A stretch of 64,000 nucleotides of DNA, taken from positions 57,412,048 to 57,476,047 of the forward strand of contig NC_030685.2 of assembly GCF_000004195.4 (NCBI RefSeq), given 5' to 3'. Positions 1 through 12,600 of this stretch are shown in pieces. Both the position numbers and the translations under genes were made by a program. The notes below the pieces were generated by a model. The model worked only from the letters and a program-made list of their open reading frames with translations, had not been told where the DNA came from and ran no database searches. This stretch comes from Xenopus tropicalis. Taxonomy: Eukaryota; Chordata; Amphibia; Anura; Pipidae. How positions within the stretch are numbered: position 1 is the first letter of the stretch; each line of letters begins with the position of its first letter.

Positions 1-437
1 TGCTGCCACCAAGAACCGCAATGAGTGATGACAGCCGGCCAATAAAATCAGCTTTATTTTAGATTCAGGGCAGAGAATGACACAAGCAACGTTTCGCGCC
101 TATGTGATGAAGAACCTTGTTTCTAAATGAATGGCAATTTTATTGGAGTGCTGTCATCCAATGAAGTATGTGGAAGTTACAATGAGCGTGGTCAGTGCTG
201 ACAAGTGCATGATATTTCCTTACCCTGGAGAGTGTGCTGCTATGCATTACAGCAGAGAATGATGCATAAACAGTGCCACGTACCACACTTGTGTGATTAG
301 CCAGGTACTGGTACAGATTACTAGGAAATCAAACTGTGATAGTGTCAGTTTAATTGATGAACATTTGCCTATTTCTGCATAAATAAATATCTGCGGTTAT
401 GTGTTACCTATATTGGTAGGACATGTAAGGAACATTA
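1..437. other. Unassigned AT-rich DNA
   Basis: No open frame, RNA gene or repeat family that I recognise lies in this stretch. It ends at the 8-bp target duplication of the first hAT element. Confidence 0.5.
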
Positions 438-445
438 TCAGAGAA

Positions 446-692
446 TAGTGATGAGTGAATTTTTTTTAAAATTCTTCATTTCTCCATTGGCGAATTGTCT
501 TACAAAACTTTTGCAAAATATAGCCGCAAAAAATTTGCAGTTGTGTTAAAAAAGGCGCGGTCGCATAAAAAAGGGGCAGAGTTGTGTAAAAAAAAGTTGC
601 AAAGTTTCACAAATTTTTCAGCGTTTCTCAATTTTTTTTTTTTTTTGCAAATGTTACGGCGAAGCGAAACAGGACAGATTCCCTCATCACTA
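446..692. mobile_element. Small hAT element, TAGTGATGAG family, copy 1
   Basis: The 247-bp element starts TAGTGATGAG and ends CTCATCACTA, a perfect 10-bp terminal inverted repeat. It is flanked on both sides by TCAGAGAA (438-445 and 693-700), an exact 8-bp target duplication, which is the hAT hallmark. The inside is A/T-rich with CGC-containing motifs (GGCGCGGTCGCATAAAAAA near 552-571) shared with the copy at 30024-30348. It has no transposase, so it would have been moved in trans. The overlapping open frames on both strands are by-products of its composition. Confidence 0.9.
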
Positions 693-728
693 TCAGAGAA
701 TATAAAACTCCTAGAGGAATCCATATAT

Positions 729-986
729 CATACCTCCCAACTGTCCCAATTTTCTCTCAGCCCAAAGTCCCGGATTCTTATTAAAATGTCCCTCATTTCC
801 CTTTGATCTCCTGCACTGAACCCAAAAAAGATACAACCTTTCTTAAACTAAATTAGATAAGCCCAGAATACTCAACACCTGCACTTAGGTACAATTGTAA
901 CTAATACGATAAACAGGTCTCTTGGGGGAACTGAGACTTGCAGCTTAAAGGGCAATTTCACCTTTATTAGCAAAACAGTGTCTAGT
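729..986 (+). repeat. Interspersed repeat starting CATACCTCC, copy 1
   Basis: About 258 bp, from CATACCTCCCAACTGTCCC through a segment reading GAACTGAGACTTGCAGCTTAAAG. The same sequence occurs in reverse complement at about 39107-39399, where it ends GGGACAGTTCGGAGGTATG. The match spans essentially the whole length with small indels. I recognise it as a dispersed amphibian repeat but cannot place it in a superfamily, because no clean terminal inverted repeat or target duplication is visible. Confidence 0.7.
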
Positions 987-1039
987 AAGTAGTGTTCAGC
1001 TGTTTGTAAATATCCAGTACACAGCGGATTCCTCTAAGA

Positions 1040-2065
1040 CAGTGCTGTCCAACTTCTACGGTGCCGAGGGCCGGAATTTCTCTAGCATACATGGTGGAGG
1101 GCCGCTAATGGAAGCCAGTTTTGACCACTCCCCTTTTTGAAACCACACCCACTTCAAACCACACCTATTTTATCACAATGGTGGTAGCACAGCAAAATCC
1201 CAAATACTTGGTCCTTACTGTGGGGATATCAACCATCATTCATATGTGAAAGAATTATGTCATATTAAGATATACCCTTAAATTCCATATGCCTCCTCCT
1301 CCCCTGTGGATAGCAGAGCAACCCCCAGTACATAATTACACACCTTTGGGACCATTTAATGGCTATTTCCAACTGCTAACAAACCCCTGCCAGGTTCACC
1401 TCCCACAAGCAGCATAGGGCAAGCAGAGTATGGCACACACAGGCAGCACTCTGCCTGTCCTATGCTGTCTGTGTGTGCCATACTCTGCCTGTCCTATGCT
1501 GTCTGTGTTTGCCATACTCTGCCTGTCCTACACTGCCTCTGTGTGCCATACTCTGCCTGCCCTACCCTGCCTGTGTGTGCCATACTCTGCCTGCCCTACC
1601 CTGCCTGTGTGTGCCATACTCTGCCTGCCCTACCCTGACTGTGTGTGTGCCATACTCTGCCTGCCCTACCCTTCCTGTGTGTGCCATACTCTGCCTGCCC
1701 TACCCTTCCTGTGTGTGCCATACCCTCCCCTGACCTATGCTGCCTGTGTGTGCCATACTCTACCTGCCCTATGCTGGCTGTATGTGCCATACTCTGCCTA
1801 CAGTACCTATGTCTGAGGTGTGAATAAGTGAACAATGGGAGTGATTACAGTCTGAGCCTGAGGTGTGAACACTGCAGGGATTAAAAAGTGTGAAAAACAC
1901 AGGGGATTACATGTTTAAACAATACAGAGGAATTACAGCCTGAATCTGAGGTGAGAACCATGCAGGGGGCCAGTTAATCTCAGTACTGATACCATTTAAT
2001 GCTTACTCAAAGGTAAGCCATCAAAGCAGCCAGACAGGTGGGGGGCCACACAGAGGACAGCACTG
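1040..2065 (+). mobile_element. Non-autonomous hAT element carrying a minisatellite, copy 1
   Basis: The 1026-bp element begins CAGTGCTGTCC and ends GGACAGCACTG, an 11-bp inverted repeat. It is bounded by an exact 8-bp target duplication CTCTAAGA (1032-1039 and 2066-2073), so it is a hAT insertion with both ends intact. No transposase is encoded. The central third is a 34-bp minisatellite listed separately. A second, inverted copy of 1243 bp lies at 56191-57433, and the two share their flanking arms as well as the minisatellite. The perfect target duplication suggests a fairly recent insertion. Confidence 0.92.
1410..1815. repeat. 34-bp minisatellite with one inverted unit
   Basis: About eleven units in plus orientation run from 1450 onward, each built on TGCCATACTCTGCCTGCCCT followed by ACCCTGCCTGTGTG. 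The spacing between successive GCCATAC motifs is 34 bp (for example 1579 to 1613). They are preceded at 1410-1446 by one unit in reverse orientation (AGAGTATGGCACACACAGGC). The array therefore contains an orientation switch near 1448. Open frames across it only read the repeat (Cys/Leu/Pro/Tyr-rich peptides) and are not genes. Confidence 0.9.
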
Positions 2066-2073
2066 CTCTAAGA

Positions 2074-2759
<686 letters not shown>

Positions 2760-2990
2760 AGTGTCACTTTAAAAATGTTTCTGTTTCTTCAAATGAAGGG
2801 TGCACTGATTATATGTATAGAATGCTATTGAGTTGTGGTCCTCAGCCTGCAGTGGGATAGGAATGAGGCTGTGGCACTCAGGGCATTGATGCTTATATAA
2901 AGCTGGCCCAAGAATACTGAAATAAAGAGTATGTGTAACTTAATTTCATTAATATGCAATTAAACAGGAACAAAGACACATTTATCTAAC

Positions 2991-3626
2991 TTAAAGAGTT
3001 TGTTAACCTATGAGTGCATTTTTAGTATGATATAGAGAATAATATTTAATAATACATTTTGCCATTGGTCTTAATTTTTTTTAGTGTTTTTTTATTATTT
3101 CACTTTTTGTTCAGCAGCTCTGCAGTTTGTAATTTCGGCAGCTATCTAGCTGCTAGGGTCCAAATTACCTTAGCAACTAGAGAGTGGTTTGAATGAGAGA
3201 CTTGAATACGAATAGTTGAGGGCCTGCATATATAACTTATAATTATAAGTAATTAAAATAGGTCCAGACTGGGCTTCAGAATAGACCCTGACATTTCAAG
3301 TACACAGAGGCCCAAAGATCCTCCCACCAGCCCAATAAATAGTGACACTCTATGGCATCTTACAGCAGCCCCTCTGGCATTTGCCAGAATTCACAGATTG
3401 CCCCCCTGGGTCTGAATCGAAAGTAACAATCACAATACAGTTGTAGCGTACAGAGCAATAGTTTATTGGCTGCTGGGGTCAGTGACACTCATTTGTAAGC
3501 TGGAAAGAGGTAGAAGAAGGCGGCAAATAATTCAAAAGCTATAAAAAATAAATAATGAACACCAATAGAAAATGTGCTTAGAATTGGCTATTCTATAACA
3601 TACTAAAAGTGAACCACCCCTTTTGA
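2991..3626 (+). mobile_element. T2/Kolobok-type MITE, split by a short insertion
   Basis: It starts TTAAAGAG and ends ACCACCCCTTTTGA, a decayed TTAA target. Inside are the typical blocks of one abundant Xenopus T2 family: TTCAGCAGCTCTGCAGTTTG, GGTTTGAATGAGAGACTTG, GGGGTCAGTGACACTC, AATAATTCAAAAGC and CATACTAAAAGTGAACCACC. The same blocks recur at 21935, 29702, 50015 and 52222. About 158 bp of unrelated DNA interrupts it at 3261-3418, between the AATTAAAATA and AAAGTAACAAT blocks. No protein is encoded; transposition would depend on a Kolobok transposase elsewhere. Confidence 0.85.
3261..3418. mobile_element. Short element inserted in the T2 MITE
   Basis: This sequence is absent from the other T2 copies and sits exactly between two normally adjacent blocks. 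It begins GGTCCAGACTGGGC and ends CCCCTGGGTCTGAA, so the ends are weakly inverted (CCAGACTGGG versus the reverse complement TCAGACCC). I cannot see a clear target duplication. A small hAT-like remnant is likely but unproven. Confidence 0.5.
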
Positions 3627-6188
3627 AGTATGGCATTAAAAGGGCCAGCCCATGCATTTGAAGGCCTTATTCATACAACAGCATCAACCACAAGGTGCAG
3701 CAGCTACAAGTAACATAGTACAGAAAGGATTCCTGTCAACTTCAGATGTGATGTATCTGCCATACGTTTTGTTGCCCCATCACGTTGTTGCCCCATACCC
3801 ATGCAGGGAGTGCTAAACAGTTGGCTCTGAAAACATTTCATATAATCACCAAAAGTGGGAAGTCAAAACACATGACCACATGAAAGTCTGGGCCATGCGA
3901 ATTTGACAGCTTTTTTTCTAAAGGCTTATATGGGGAAACAAAATCTATAAACACATAAAAAAATATTATGTATATTATTATACATGAAATAAAGCTTAAG
4001 AGAAATAAGAGCAACTAATATATCAAATTGTATCAATATACCAAATTGTTTGCTGTGCTTCTCTATGGGAAATATTTGGAGGAGGGATAAGCTTATTGAT
4101 TTACAGTATATATGTCAGCATCCCACAGGCTACTGAAAGCTGTCATTGCTGCTGGGAAATGTAGTACAGTAAAACTGGAGGGCTTGTTGGGTATCCCTGA
4201 TTTATGATGTATTTATGCTCAAGTTCAGAGCCCTAGTTTTCTGGTATTGCTCAATGCCCCACCTTCCTTAATGGCAGCCTGGAAAGGAGCTGTGGTTCTA
4301 AAGTGCCATTAGTCAGTTCCAGTATGCTCTGTGTCACGGGTTAGTGGATTAATGAGTCTTCCTTTAATATATTCTGCCCCCACTAAAAATCTGTTTCACT
4401 GATTTCAACAAACAGTAATTTTTATGTATAACCTCTCAACTCTAAAAACTCATTATATGACAAAAAAATGAAAGAAGATGTGATTAAAAACTGATTACAA
4501 TGATAACAACTTGTCTTTAAATGGATCTCAGAACAGCTAAGCCTTATCCGTCTCATCACACATCTTAGCACGTACGCTCCAAATCTCATATAACATTTCT
4601 GGCATGCAGTGTAACCACAGGCGAAGGTTTTATTAGATGAAAATAAGTCTGTTGTAGAAGATTTCCTTGCAATTACAGAGCTGCAGTTACACAGGGTGCT
4701 TTTCAGGGCAGCTTTTTAAGTGTATTCAGTCGGGCAACCTAAGCACAGTGGGTTAGGAGACGAGCATTACGTAGTGAACTGGTCTAGTGAAAATGGGACC
4801 AACACCGGATTCAGTTGTCGCATAATAAGCAATTAAATGGCTGTGCTAAAAACAGGAAGAGAATAAAAGGAACCTAGCACTAAAATGAAAAGCTGTGTTG
4901 CTGTTTTCCTTAGATATCAGGGATTATTGGTAGCCATAATGTGAAGCTGTAGGTGGGAGGATCAAGAGGGGTTATATATATGGAAATTGGGCCTGTAATA
5001 TCATTACTTGATACTTACTGAATATATACAGTAAGGTCTTAATAATAGGATCAGTAATCTGACAGCAGATCTGGGAACATATCAAAGTGCAAATACACAC
5101 AGGTTATTATACAAGATACAGGGAAGTTATGGGATTGATAAAAGCAGAGAGAGGCCTTTATTTATGTTCATATTAGGCACATGAAATAAAACTTTTTATG
5201 ATGAAGGTTGACTTTTTTCTACACCAGTTTCTTTGATTTTTGTCAAAATTATTCACTTGTATTATATATGACCAATATATAATATGAAAAATATCACCCC
5301 CCCTCACTCTTATGTTCAAAGTCTGGATTTTTTATAGAAAGCCCTACACTGTATGCGAATGAGAGGGGGCAACACTGGCAAGTAGATAATTTTCGTCTCT
5401 AGTTAAGGTGAGATAAGATTTTGCATACAAATAACGGTGCAATTCATGTTTTGTTTTATAAAGAGAATGAATAATTGTCATATACTATAATGTAATATAT
5501 TGTAATATACCGTATCAATGTTTTTTCGTTTATTGTTCTGCTGAACAGTGCACCATACATAAGTAGAGCTATATCAATAAAATATACATATATTTAATGT
5601 AATAAGATTCATGAATAAAATTCCTTCTGGTATGAAATGGGTTAATACATAATAGGGGTAATTTTTTAATTCATCAGGAGTAAGTGCAAGAGCACTAATG
5701 GGCGCAACAGGCTACGTGCCTCCTGTCCCTCTTGGATAGACCACTGCCGAAAGCAGGCATCGCTCTATCTGTGCAAAGGGGCAAGTTGCAGGTCTGTGGC
5801 CATTCTTCAAATGCACCATGCAGTGTACAAATAATTGGCCAACTTTAAAAATGTGTTTAGTCCTGAAAATGACCAAACTAAACCATAATAGAAAAGATCC
5901 ACTTATTTGTCCAAAATAGAGGAAATTTATATGAATACTCAAATGATAGAACTAATTGGGCCATCAAACGGACCATACACCTCATCACAAGCCTTATCAG
6001 ATATTTACTGGTCAATGAGCAGCCAATGGACTATATTAGCCTACACACCAATATAATCTATGATGGTCAAGGAGCATTCAATAAGACTTATTTACAAACC
6101 CTGCAGCAAGTGCATCTTGAAAAAATGCACAATGTTAACCATTCATAAAAGATTCTTGCACCTAAACACGTTCCTTGCACTTTTGATA
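3627..6188. other. Unassigned AT-rich DNA
   Basis: 2.5 kb with no gene, RNA or recognised complete repeat. Around 4090-4200 there is a decayed repeat-like piece (GGGAAATGTAGTACAGTAAA, GGGTATCCCTGAT). Around 5440-5600 the DNA is very AT-rich with irregular ATATA runs. Open frames on both strands are short and unrelated to known proteins. Confidence 0.45.
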
Positions 6189-6419
6189 CAGGTATGGGAC
6201 CATTATCCCAAAATCTGTTATCCAGAAAACTCTGAATTACGTGAAGGCCATCCCCCATAAGCTCCATTTTAATCAAATCATTATTTTTTTTAATTATTTC
6301 CTTACTCTGTAATAATAATAGTACCTTGCACTGGATCCCAACTAAGATATACTTAACAATGCTATTGGGTTTATTTTTATGTTTAAATAGAGCAATCTCG
6401 ATAACAGGTGCCATACCTA
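6189..6419 (-). mobile_element. TA-flanked MITE (CAGGTATGGG family)
   Basis: It starts CAGGTATGGGACC directly after TA and ends GCCATACCTA followed by TA. Diagnostic internal blocks are TTATCCAGAAAACTCTG, GATCCCAACTAAGATATA and GCTATTGGGTTTATTTTTATG. The TA flanks and 10-bp inverted ends point to a Tc1/mariner-type target. At about 230 bp it is shorter than the roughly 310-bp copies in this window, so it carries internal deletions. It is non-coding; the overlapping minus-strand frame is spurious. Confidence 0.85.
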
Positions 6420-6421
6420 TA

Positions 6422-7729
6422 CTGGCATTCTGGGAAAAAAACACTACATTTTACAGAAAAAAACATGATGAAAAAACATGATGAAAAGTGTACTTAGAAT
6501 ATGGATTGCATACGTAAATGAAGCTTTATGTATGTTACTTGTGCAGGATACTATGTTTGTACATTGACAAGCAATTTTGTGATGTTCTAAAAAGTTAAGA
6601 GAAGCCAATTTATATGGATTATCAACTAACAGAGAATAGAGGGTACAGAGTTATGAACAGTTTAAGAAAAGGCATTACACGGAAATGATTATATGAACCA
6701 ACACAATGGAGAATGCCTGCACCGCTGTGCTTACTGTATACTGCACAGGCGGGTTATATAGCGCACACTATAATACAATGCTTAGGATGGGTTATATGGA
6801 ACAATACAGCGGGGAGCCTCACATGAAGCGGTTATATGGAGGGTAAGTCACGACTAAAAAAAAGAGTTTGCCAGATTGCCAGAGGGTTAAGGAAAAGGCA
6901 TTTATACTGTTATATATTATATATACACATACATAAACACAAACATTAGACTACTGTATATTCCTCAAGCCAGCATTCTTGCAAATGGAAAACTGCTTTC
7001 ATTTAAGCAATGTTTCCACCCCTGCTGGGACACAGTATTTCTTGTTATAGTGCAGCATCTTTAAACTAAACGGCCACAGAAGGTCTTCTAAACACGGCGA
7101 TTTCTCTACTTCATATCTTCAAGGATTAAAAAGCCTTTAATGCCTTTGGAGGGGATCTCCTATACACATATATTTCCAATTAAAAATGTATATAACAAAC
7201 CTGCGGGTCTATTAATCAGCGTGCTTCTGCTGTATTGCCTACATTTACAAACAACTTTAAAATCAGTAAAAATTTGTAGTAAATGTATATTAGAAAGTTG
7301 CTTTTTTCATAATTTCCAAAATAGTTTTTGGGTGGAGATTCTATTTAAACTATGGGCATAGGCCACAAGATAACAGAACTAGTTTCTTCGATTCAATGGC
7401 ACCCATGGCACTATTTGTGTGCCGTTTCCTCCCACAGTCTAAAAACATGAATAAATGATGTCCAACAACCAAACCTTACACTGTTGTTAAACTACACCTC
7501 CAATCACTGCTGCAGCTGGTAGGGATGTTGTTCAACAGAAGCTATAATACTTAATATTAAATACTTAATACCAAAAAATATTTGCCTATAGCTACATGAA
7601 GAGTACTATAAAAAAAAAAATCTGCACGTCTAACAAGAACCAATCTTTGAGCCTGAAGCTTCTATAAATATAGGTGCCCATGTAAGAGGATGTGGTCCAA
7701 AGATTGGATCACAGGACCCCATACAACTA
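6422..7729. other. Unassigned DNA with a SINE scrap
   Basis: Mostly unassigned. At 7409-7450 the words GTTTCCTCCCACAGTC and AAAAACAT match the middle of the tRNA-type SINE seen better at 31938-32167. Around 6740-6845 the phrase GGGTTATAT recurs three times at roughly 35-60 bp spacing, a degenerate local repeat. No exon seen. Confidence 0.4.
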
Positions 7730-8043
7730 TAGGTATGGAGTCCCTTACAGAATTACAGAAAGGCCATCTCCCGTAGAGTTGATTCAAATATTTCCTTATT
7801 TTTTCTGTAATTTTTTGCTGTAATAAACACAAAATACAATAATAATAAAAAACAATAAGTTTAATGTCCTTAATCCAAACTAAGCTGCATGAATCCATAT
7901 TGGTGGCAAAACAATCCTATTGGGTTTATCTCATGTTCAAATGATTTTTAGTAGACTTAAGTATGGTGATCCAAATTACGGAAACATTCCTCATCTGGAA
8001 AACCCCAGGTCCCAAGTATTCCAGATAATTGATTCTATACTTG
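7730..8043 (-). mobile_element. TA-flanked MITE (CAGGTATGGG family)
   Basis: It begins TAGGTATGGAGTCCC and ends in GATTCTATACTTGG. It contains GGCCATCTCCCGTAGAG, AAAACAATCCTATTGGGTTT, TTTTTAGTAGACTTAAG and CCCCAGGTCCCAAG in family order. The ends have drifted from the consensus inverted repeat. Non-coding. Confidence 0.85.
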
Positions 8044-8579
8044 GACCAAGGGATGCCAATTGGCCCATTGGTCACCTGGACCGCTGGGTGGAGGGACCTG
8101 TCAACAAGTAGAATGGGAATGGAAATAATAAACACACGTCCATACCCCTGATCCAGCTTAGTTGCACCCATTATACTAAAAGCCCACTCATGATCCACCC
8201 AAACCCCAACCACTCTCCCACAAGCCTCACCCCTATCGCAACCCCACAGCTGCCTGCATCATCTTGACACAGCAAAATGCACCTAAAGAATTGGGCACAA
8301 GCCATAAACCAGAAATTATGGCATTGGAAAATCAAAGATTTTCAGAGCAATTGCATCTGACTGAAAGCACATATGCAACTGCATTTGTTTGACCACATTG
8401 GCTGCTACCGCATCAGGCACCACCTGCAAAATGCTGCATTGTGGGTAAAAAACAAAGCATTTTGCCCCCAAAATTGCATGCGGCACTAGTGCTCATAAAC
8501 TAGGCTGCCCATGAATGACTTTCAAAAAGCAATGAAAATAAAGATCAGTCACGCAGGGTCCCGCCCAGTGCTTTATGTT

Positions 8580-9060
8580 TGGTGACATCTATAAAGCTTC
8601 TGTGCCTTCACACAAAGACAGACTTTTTCATTTTCCTTGTTTATGTCCCTTGCTCAATCCCTCACCGAAAATTAACTATCAGCTTCTGTAATACACTCAA
8701 TAAATTATTTCCAATGGGGAGTGGAATTTATTCCACGTCTGCGGCCAGAGCACTGCGGGCTTAGTTTATGTTCTCCATATAAAGACAAAGAACAGAATCT
8801 TCTGCAGCTGTTCAATGGATAAAGTATAACCCAGGGAGCTGCCAGCCTTAACCCCGACGTTCTTGAATGACTGCCCCTTCCCCCTGATGCTTCGGCATAC
8901 TCAATAGAAACAACTGGCTCTATTATTCAGCAGCATATCACTTGGAAATAATCGTTTCTCGGGGGCTTATCACCTCCGAAGGTGCTAAAAGATATGGGCA
9001 TAATATGCCATTTAAATGGATTTCAGCATAAAGCTAGGCAACAGCTATTTAAACATTCTA
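8580..9060. other. Candidate conserved non-coding block
   Basis: Repeat-free sequence whose texture resembles vertebrate developmental enhancers: balanced composition, CGs in otherwise AT-rich DNA (CCTCCGAAGGTGC, AATAATCGTTTCTCGGGGGC) and homeodomain- or MADS-like words (CCATTTAAATGG). Short open frames here are not convincing. Function is inferred only from appearance. Confidence 0.35.
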
Positions 9061-9278
9061 ACAATTTGGCCACTGCCCAGCTAATCAGCTATTATACATT
9101 CTGTTTCTTTGTGTTGTATATGAATGGAATGTGTGCTTCTATGAACAATCTGTGTACTTTAGCACTACCAATCATACACAGAGTCTTACTAAGAATTTAT
9201 CGGGCGCAGTCAGATCCCGTCTCACAGAGCTTACAATCTTCTTTAGTACCTAACTGACCCCATGCTGATCCTGGACTA

Positions 9279-9586
9279 AAGGTATAGGACCTGTTATCCA
9301 GAATGCTCGGGACCTGGGGTTTTCTGGATAAGGGATCTTTCCATAATTTGGATCTCTATAACTTAAGCCTGCTAAAAAATCTTTTAAATATTGAGTAAAC
9401 CCAATAGGCTTGTTTTGCCTCAAATAAGGATTATTAATTAATTATATCTTAGTTGGGATCAAGTACAAGGTACTGTTTTATTATTACAGAGAAAAAGGAA
9501 ATCATTTTTAAAAATTTTAATTATTTGCTTATAATGGAGTTTATGGGAGATGGCCTTTCCGTAATTTGGAACTTTCTGGATACCTG
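9279..9586 (+). mobile_element. TA-flanked MITE (CAGGTATGGG family), near full length
   Basis: One of the most complete copies, at 308 bp. It opens AAGGTATAGGACCTGTTATC, continues with GACCTGGGGTTTTCTGGATA, AACCCAATAGGC, GGGATCAAGTACAAGGTACTG and GGAGATGGCCTTTCC, and closes GGATACCTG followed by TA. It can serve as a local reference for the family. Non-coding. Confidence 0.9.
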
Positions 9587-9809
9587 TATAGGTTTTGTAA
9601 ATATTCTGTATACATTTTTAGCTCATGGGATGGCATGTGTGATACCAGACATGTTGTACGTTTCTATTACACAGTTAAAGTGAAATGTGGTTGTATTTCA
9701 TCACAACTTTTCTTGGTAAACAGTCATAATAATAGGAACTGTTTTAGAACTCATTAGATGGATGGCTGACATTTGCCACAACTGTTATGCAACTCATAAA
9801 CACACCCTG

Positions 9810-10692
9810 GGGCTCTTTTACCAACGCATCGCTATAATAGTCGCAGAGGCAAAACTTTTGCCCTGCGCATAAGCATATTTAACAGTATAGCGCAAACACA
9901 GTCGCTTAAAGTTTCATGCGCTAGTTTTGACGCAAACCGCTGCACCATACAAACATGCGCATATGATGTCGCAAAACTGCACATATGACGACGCAAAACT
10001 TGTCATAAATTGTGTGCATAGATGGCGCAAGCTAATGCTCTAATAAACCCGTACCAACTACATGCTTCCAACCTTAAAAAGCTAGTCAGTTGGTGTTTAA
10101 ATGGAAAAAAGATATGAAAGACTCCATCAGATTAACAAGGGAAACTGCCTTTATAGATAAAAACAAATTTAAAAAAAAAAAGGGTAAATGTTATTAAAAC
10201 ATTGTAAACAAATTAACAATTATATTTCTCTAATAATGCTAATCAACATGTCATAAATTAACATTAACATGGTTTTATCAATGACATACCTAAATTAGTT
10301 TATTGTAGCGCAAATCTGCGAATATACTAGCGCAAATGTTGAAGAACGCGCAGTCAGAACTGCGCCACAAATGAACAGGCGGAAAGATTTCAATGCAGCA
10401 GTGCCTGCGCAAATCTGCCCCTATATATGCGCAAATAGCACATATATAGGCGCAAAGGGCGCACTCTCGCAAAAATTGGGCACTTAAAACACGCCCCTAG
10501 CCACACCGCCACAAACATGTTGTTGTTTGCGACATTATTGCCCAGTATTTGCGACATGTGCATAAAAAGAACTGGCGGAAAAATAAATGAACCGACGCAA
10601 TGTAACGCATATGCAATTGCGTGTGCCCACAAAATGGCGCATAATCATAATTGCGTTGGTTTGTGTGCTGTGATGCATTGATAAATGAGCCC
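9810..10692. mobile_element. GCGCAA-rich element with GGGCTC inverted ends
   Basis: About 883 bp bounded by GGGCTCTTTTACCAACGCAT and, in reverse, ATGCATTGATAAATGAGCCC. The segment CCCTG lies on both sides (9805-9809 and 10693-10697), a possible 5-bp target duplication, though the C run makes the edge uncertain. Both arms are full of GCGCAA, GCGCAAA and CGCATATG words, while the middle (10080-10300) is plain AT-rich DNA. No transposase is visible. It belongs to the broad group of frog DNA elements whose ends read GGGGCTCATTTATCAA; I cannot assign a superfamily. Confidence 0.7.
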
Positions 10693-10994
10693 CCCTGTGT
10701 ATGTAAGGGTTAATCACATCCTCTTGCATAGCCATGGCTTTTCTGCTCTAATTACCTTGTGACTTTCTCTGTGAACAAATACTGCATGCTTAATGCAGCA
10801 ACAACCGCTCTTTATTTCTTTTATTGCCTTTTAATGGCTCACCCTTATTTTCTGCCCATCTCATCTTTCTCTGCTGATCTAAATGCATTATAATTATATA
10901 TACATATACAGTGTCAATGCATTTATGCAGTGCTTTCAAGAGATTGTTAAGTATCACCACAGTAATGCACTGGGGTCAATGTCACAGGAGCCAA

Positions 10995-11135
10995 TTAACT
11001 TGCTTGAATGTTTTAAAGGGTTGGAGGCAACAGGAGCACCTGGGGATACCTATTGTGGAAGAACATACAAACTTGTAGATAGTGTCCTGGTTGGAATCAA
11101 ACTCAGTGCTTTATAAGTCAGCACTGAGTCACCAT
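10995..11135 (-). repeat. tRNA-type SINE remnant
   Basis: The reverse complement contains CACCATGCTGC-type tRNA-like start words, then the block GGTTGGAATCAAACTCAG (decayed box B region) and GAACATACAAACTTG. These correspond to the SINE at 31938-32167 in opposite orientation. Truncated and diverged. Confidence 0.55.
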
Positions 11136-12180
11136 GCTGCACTATATGGTTTTTAAAAGCCACTTATTCATAAGAACCAAAAAATGGTTAAAAGGGAAAT
11201 TAAAAACTAGAAAAAAAATCCAGCTTATCCAGCAGCCCTTTGCAAGTTAATGACTCCCCCCTTCACTTTCCAGATGTTACTGCACCGGCTGCATCCCCTT
11301 AGCTTTGGATGCAGCGCACTGATCCATGATGGCCATATAACACTGAAATTCAAATCTTTTACATCAAAATAAGATTTAAAAAATTTATTTAATTCTAATA
11401 AATAATATCTGTCTTATATGATAAACAGTTGTACAACTTATTTCTGATAATGAATGCATTATTTATTACCTATATGTAGTATTTTTACTGACCTGCAATA
11501 AAGGAGAATATTTGGCAGTTATAAGCTTATTAAATATTGGGTATTGGAAAATAAGTTATTTATAACAAAGCTTTTATTACTGAGAGATTCAATTGGATTG
11601 TTAGCACGTAATGCAGACTACACTGGAATTACATGATGTGAGTTTGCTCTTGAGATTTATACATGCTGTACTTAGCACCAAATTAAAGTCTTTAGCTCCA
11701 TAAAACATAAGACTGAACTTGGCCTTTGGGGTGGACTCATACATTTTAAACTTAGAGGCTACTGAATCATAATGTCAGCCCCTTAAAAATGTAGCTTGTA
11801 TCGTTATCTAGTAGAACTTTATTTTTTGAAGAATCCCATTAAATGTACATAGCACGTAAAATAAATGATTTCTGTATGATCATCCCAATGATGTATTGAT
11901 GTTCTGCTACAGTATATAGTGTATGCTTTGCTAACACCTGTAGTGTCAACGTATGATAAATTACTTTGCAGTATGTGTGCATGCTGGGACCCATTAATAT
12001 ATGTATGTATTGATTTTGGTTATACACAAAAAAAGAATACACAGCTCCTTATAAGTTCACTGAGTTCTCTAAAGCACAGGCAACTGAGAAAGTGTTGATA
12101 GAAGTTGTTATTACTGCAGAAGGCAAATGACACCAAGAAGGAGGGCAGCCTGCCCTGAGAGATCTTCCAGCCAAAGTGGC
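11136..12180. other. Unassigned AT-rich DNA
   Basis: No recognised repeat, exon or RNA gene. Confidence 0.4.
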
Positions 12181-12600
12181 TAATGACCTCATTTGATCTG
12201 GTTCATAAATTGCACAATAAAATGTTCACGCTTGTAACCCCTTGGCTGCCAGTGCGGCCTTCCGTGAAATTCAAAGGCAGAGAGAGAAAGGTAAAGCAAA
12301 TCCCAATCTACCTTTATTATGTTCATTGTACTGCTCTGCAACCCCTTAGGTTTCTTATGAAGGGGAAGCAATTAACAATGCAATAAGTCACTCAACAGTC
12401 CATCAGAGTCAGAGAACGCAGAAGTCCCCAGAGCGCCCAGCTCACCTCCACTCCGATAAAAAAAGCGGAATTTAATTAGAAATTGAGTCAGCTCAGATTG
12501 GCTCTGAGATATGCAAACACCCAATGGACTCACAGAGGAATAATAGACTGTTTTAAAAACTATTATTAACAAATCCTGGTGAAGTACCATAATTAATCAC
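12181..12600. other. Candidate conserved non-coding block
   Basis: Repeat-free. It holds TTTAATTAGAAATTGAGTCA (a homeodomain core TAATTA next to an AP-1-like TGAGTCA) and GATATGCAAACA (an octamer-like ATGCAAA) within about 50 bp, 12470-12520. Such clustering is typical of enhancers but also occurs by chance. Confidence 0.35.

Noticed and set aside
1430..1835. Several Cys/Leu/Pro/Tyr-rich open frames on both strands
   Set aside because: They read a 34-bp minisatellite in every frame; the same happens at 56501-57099.
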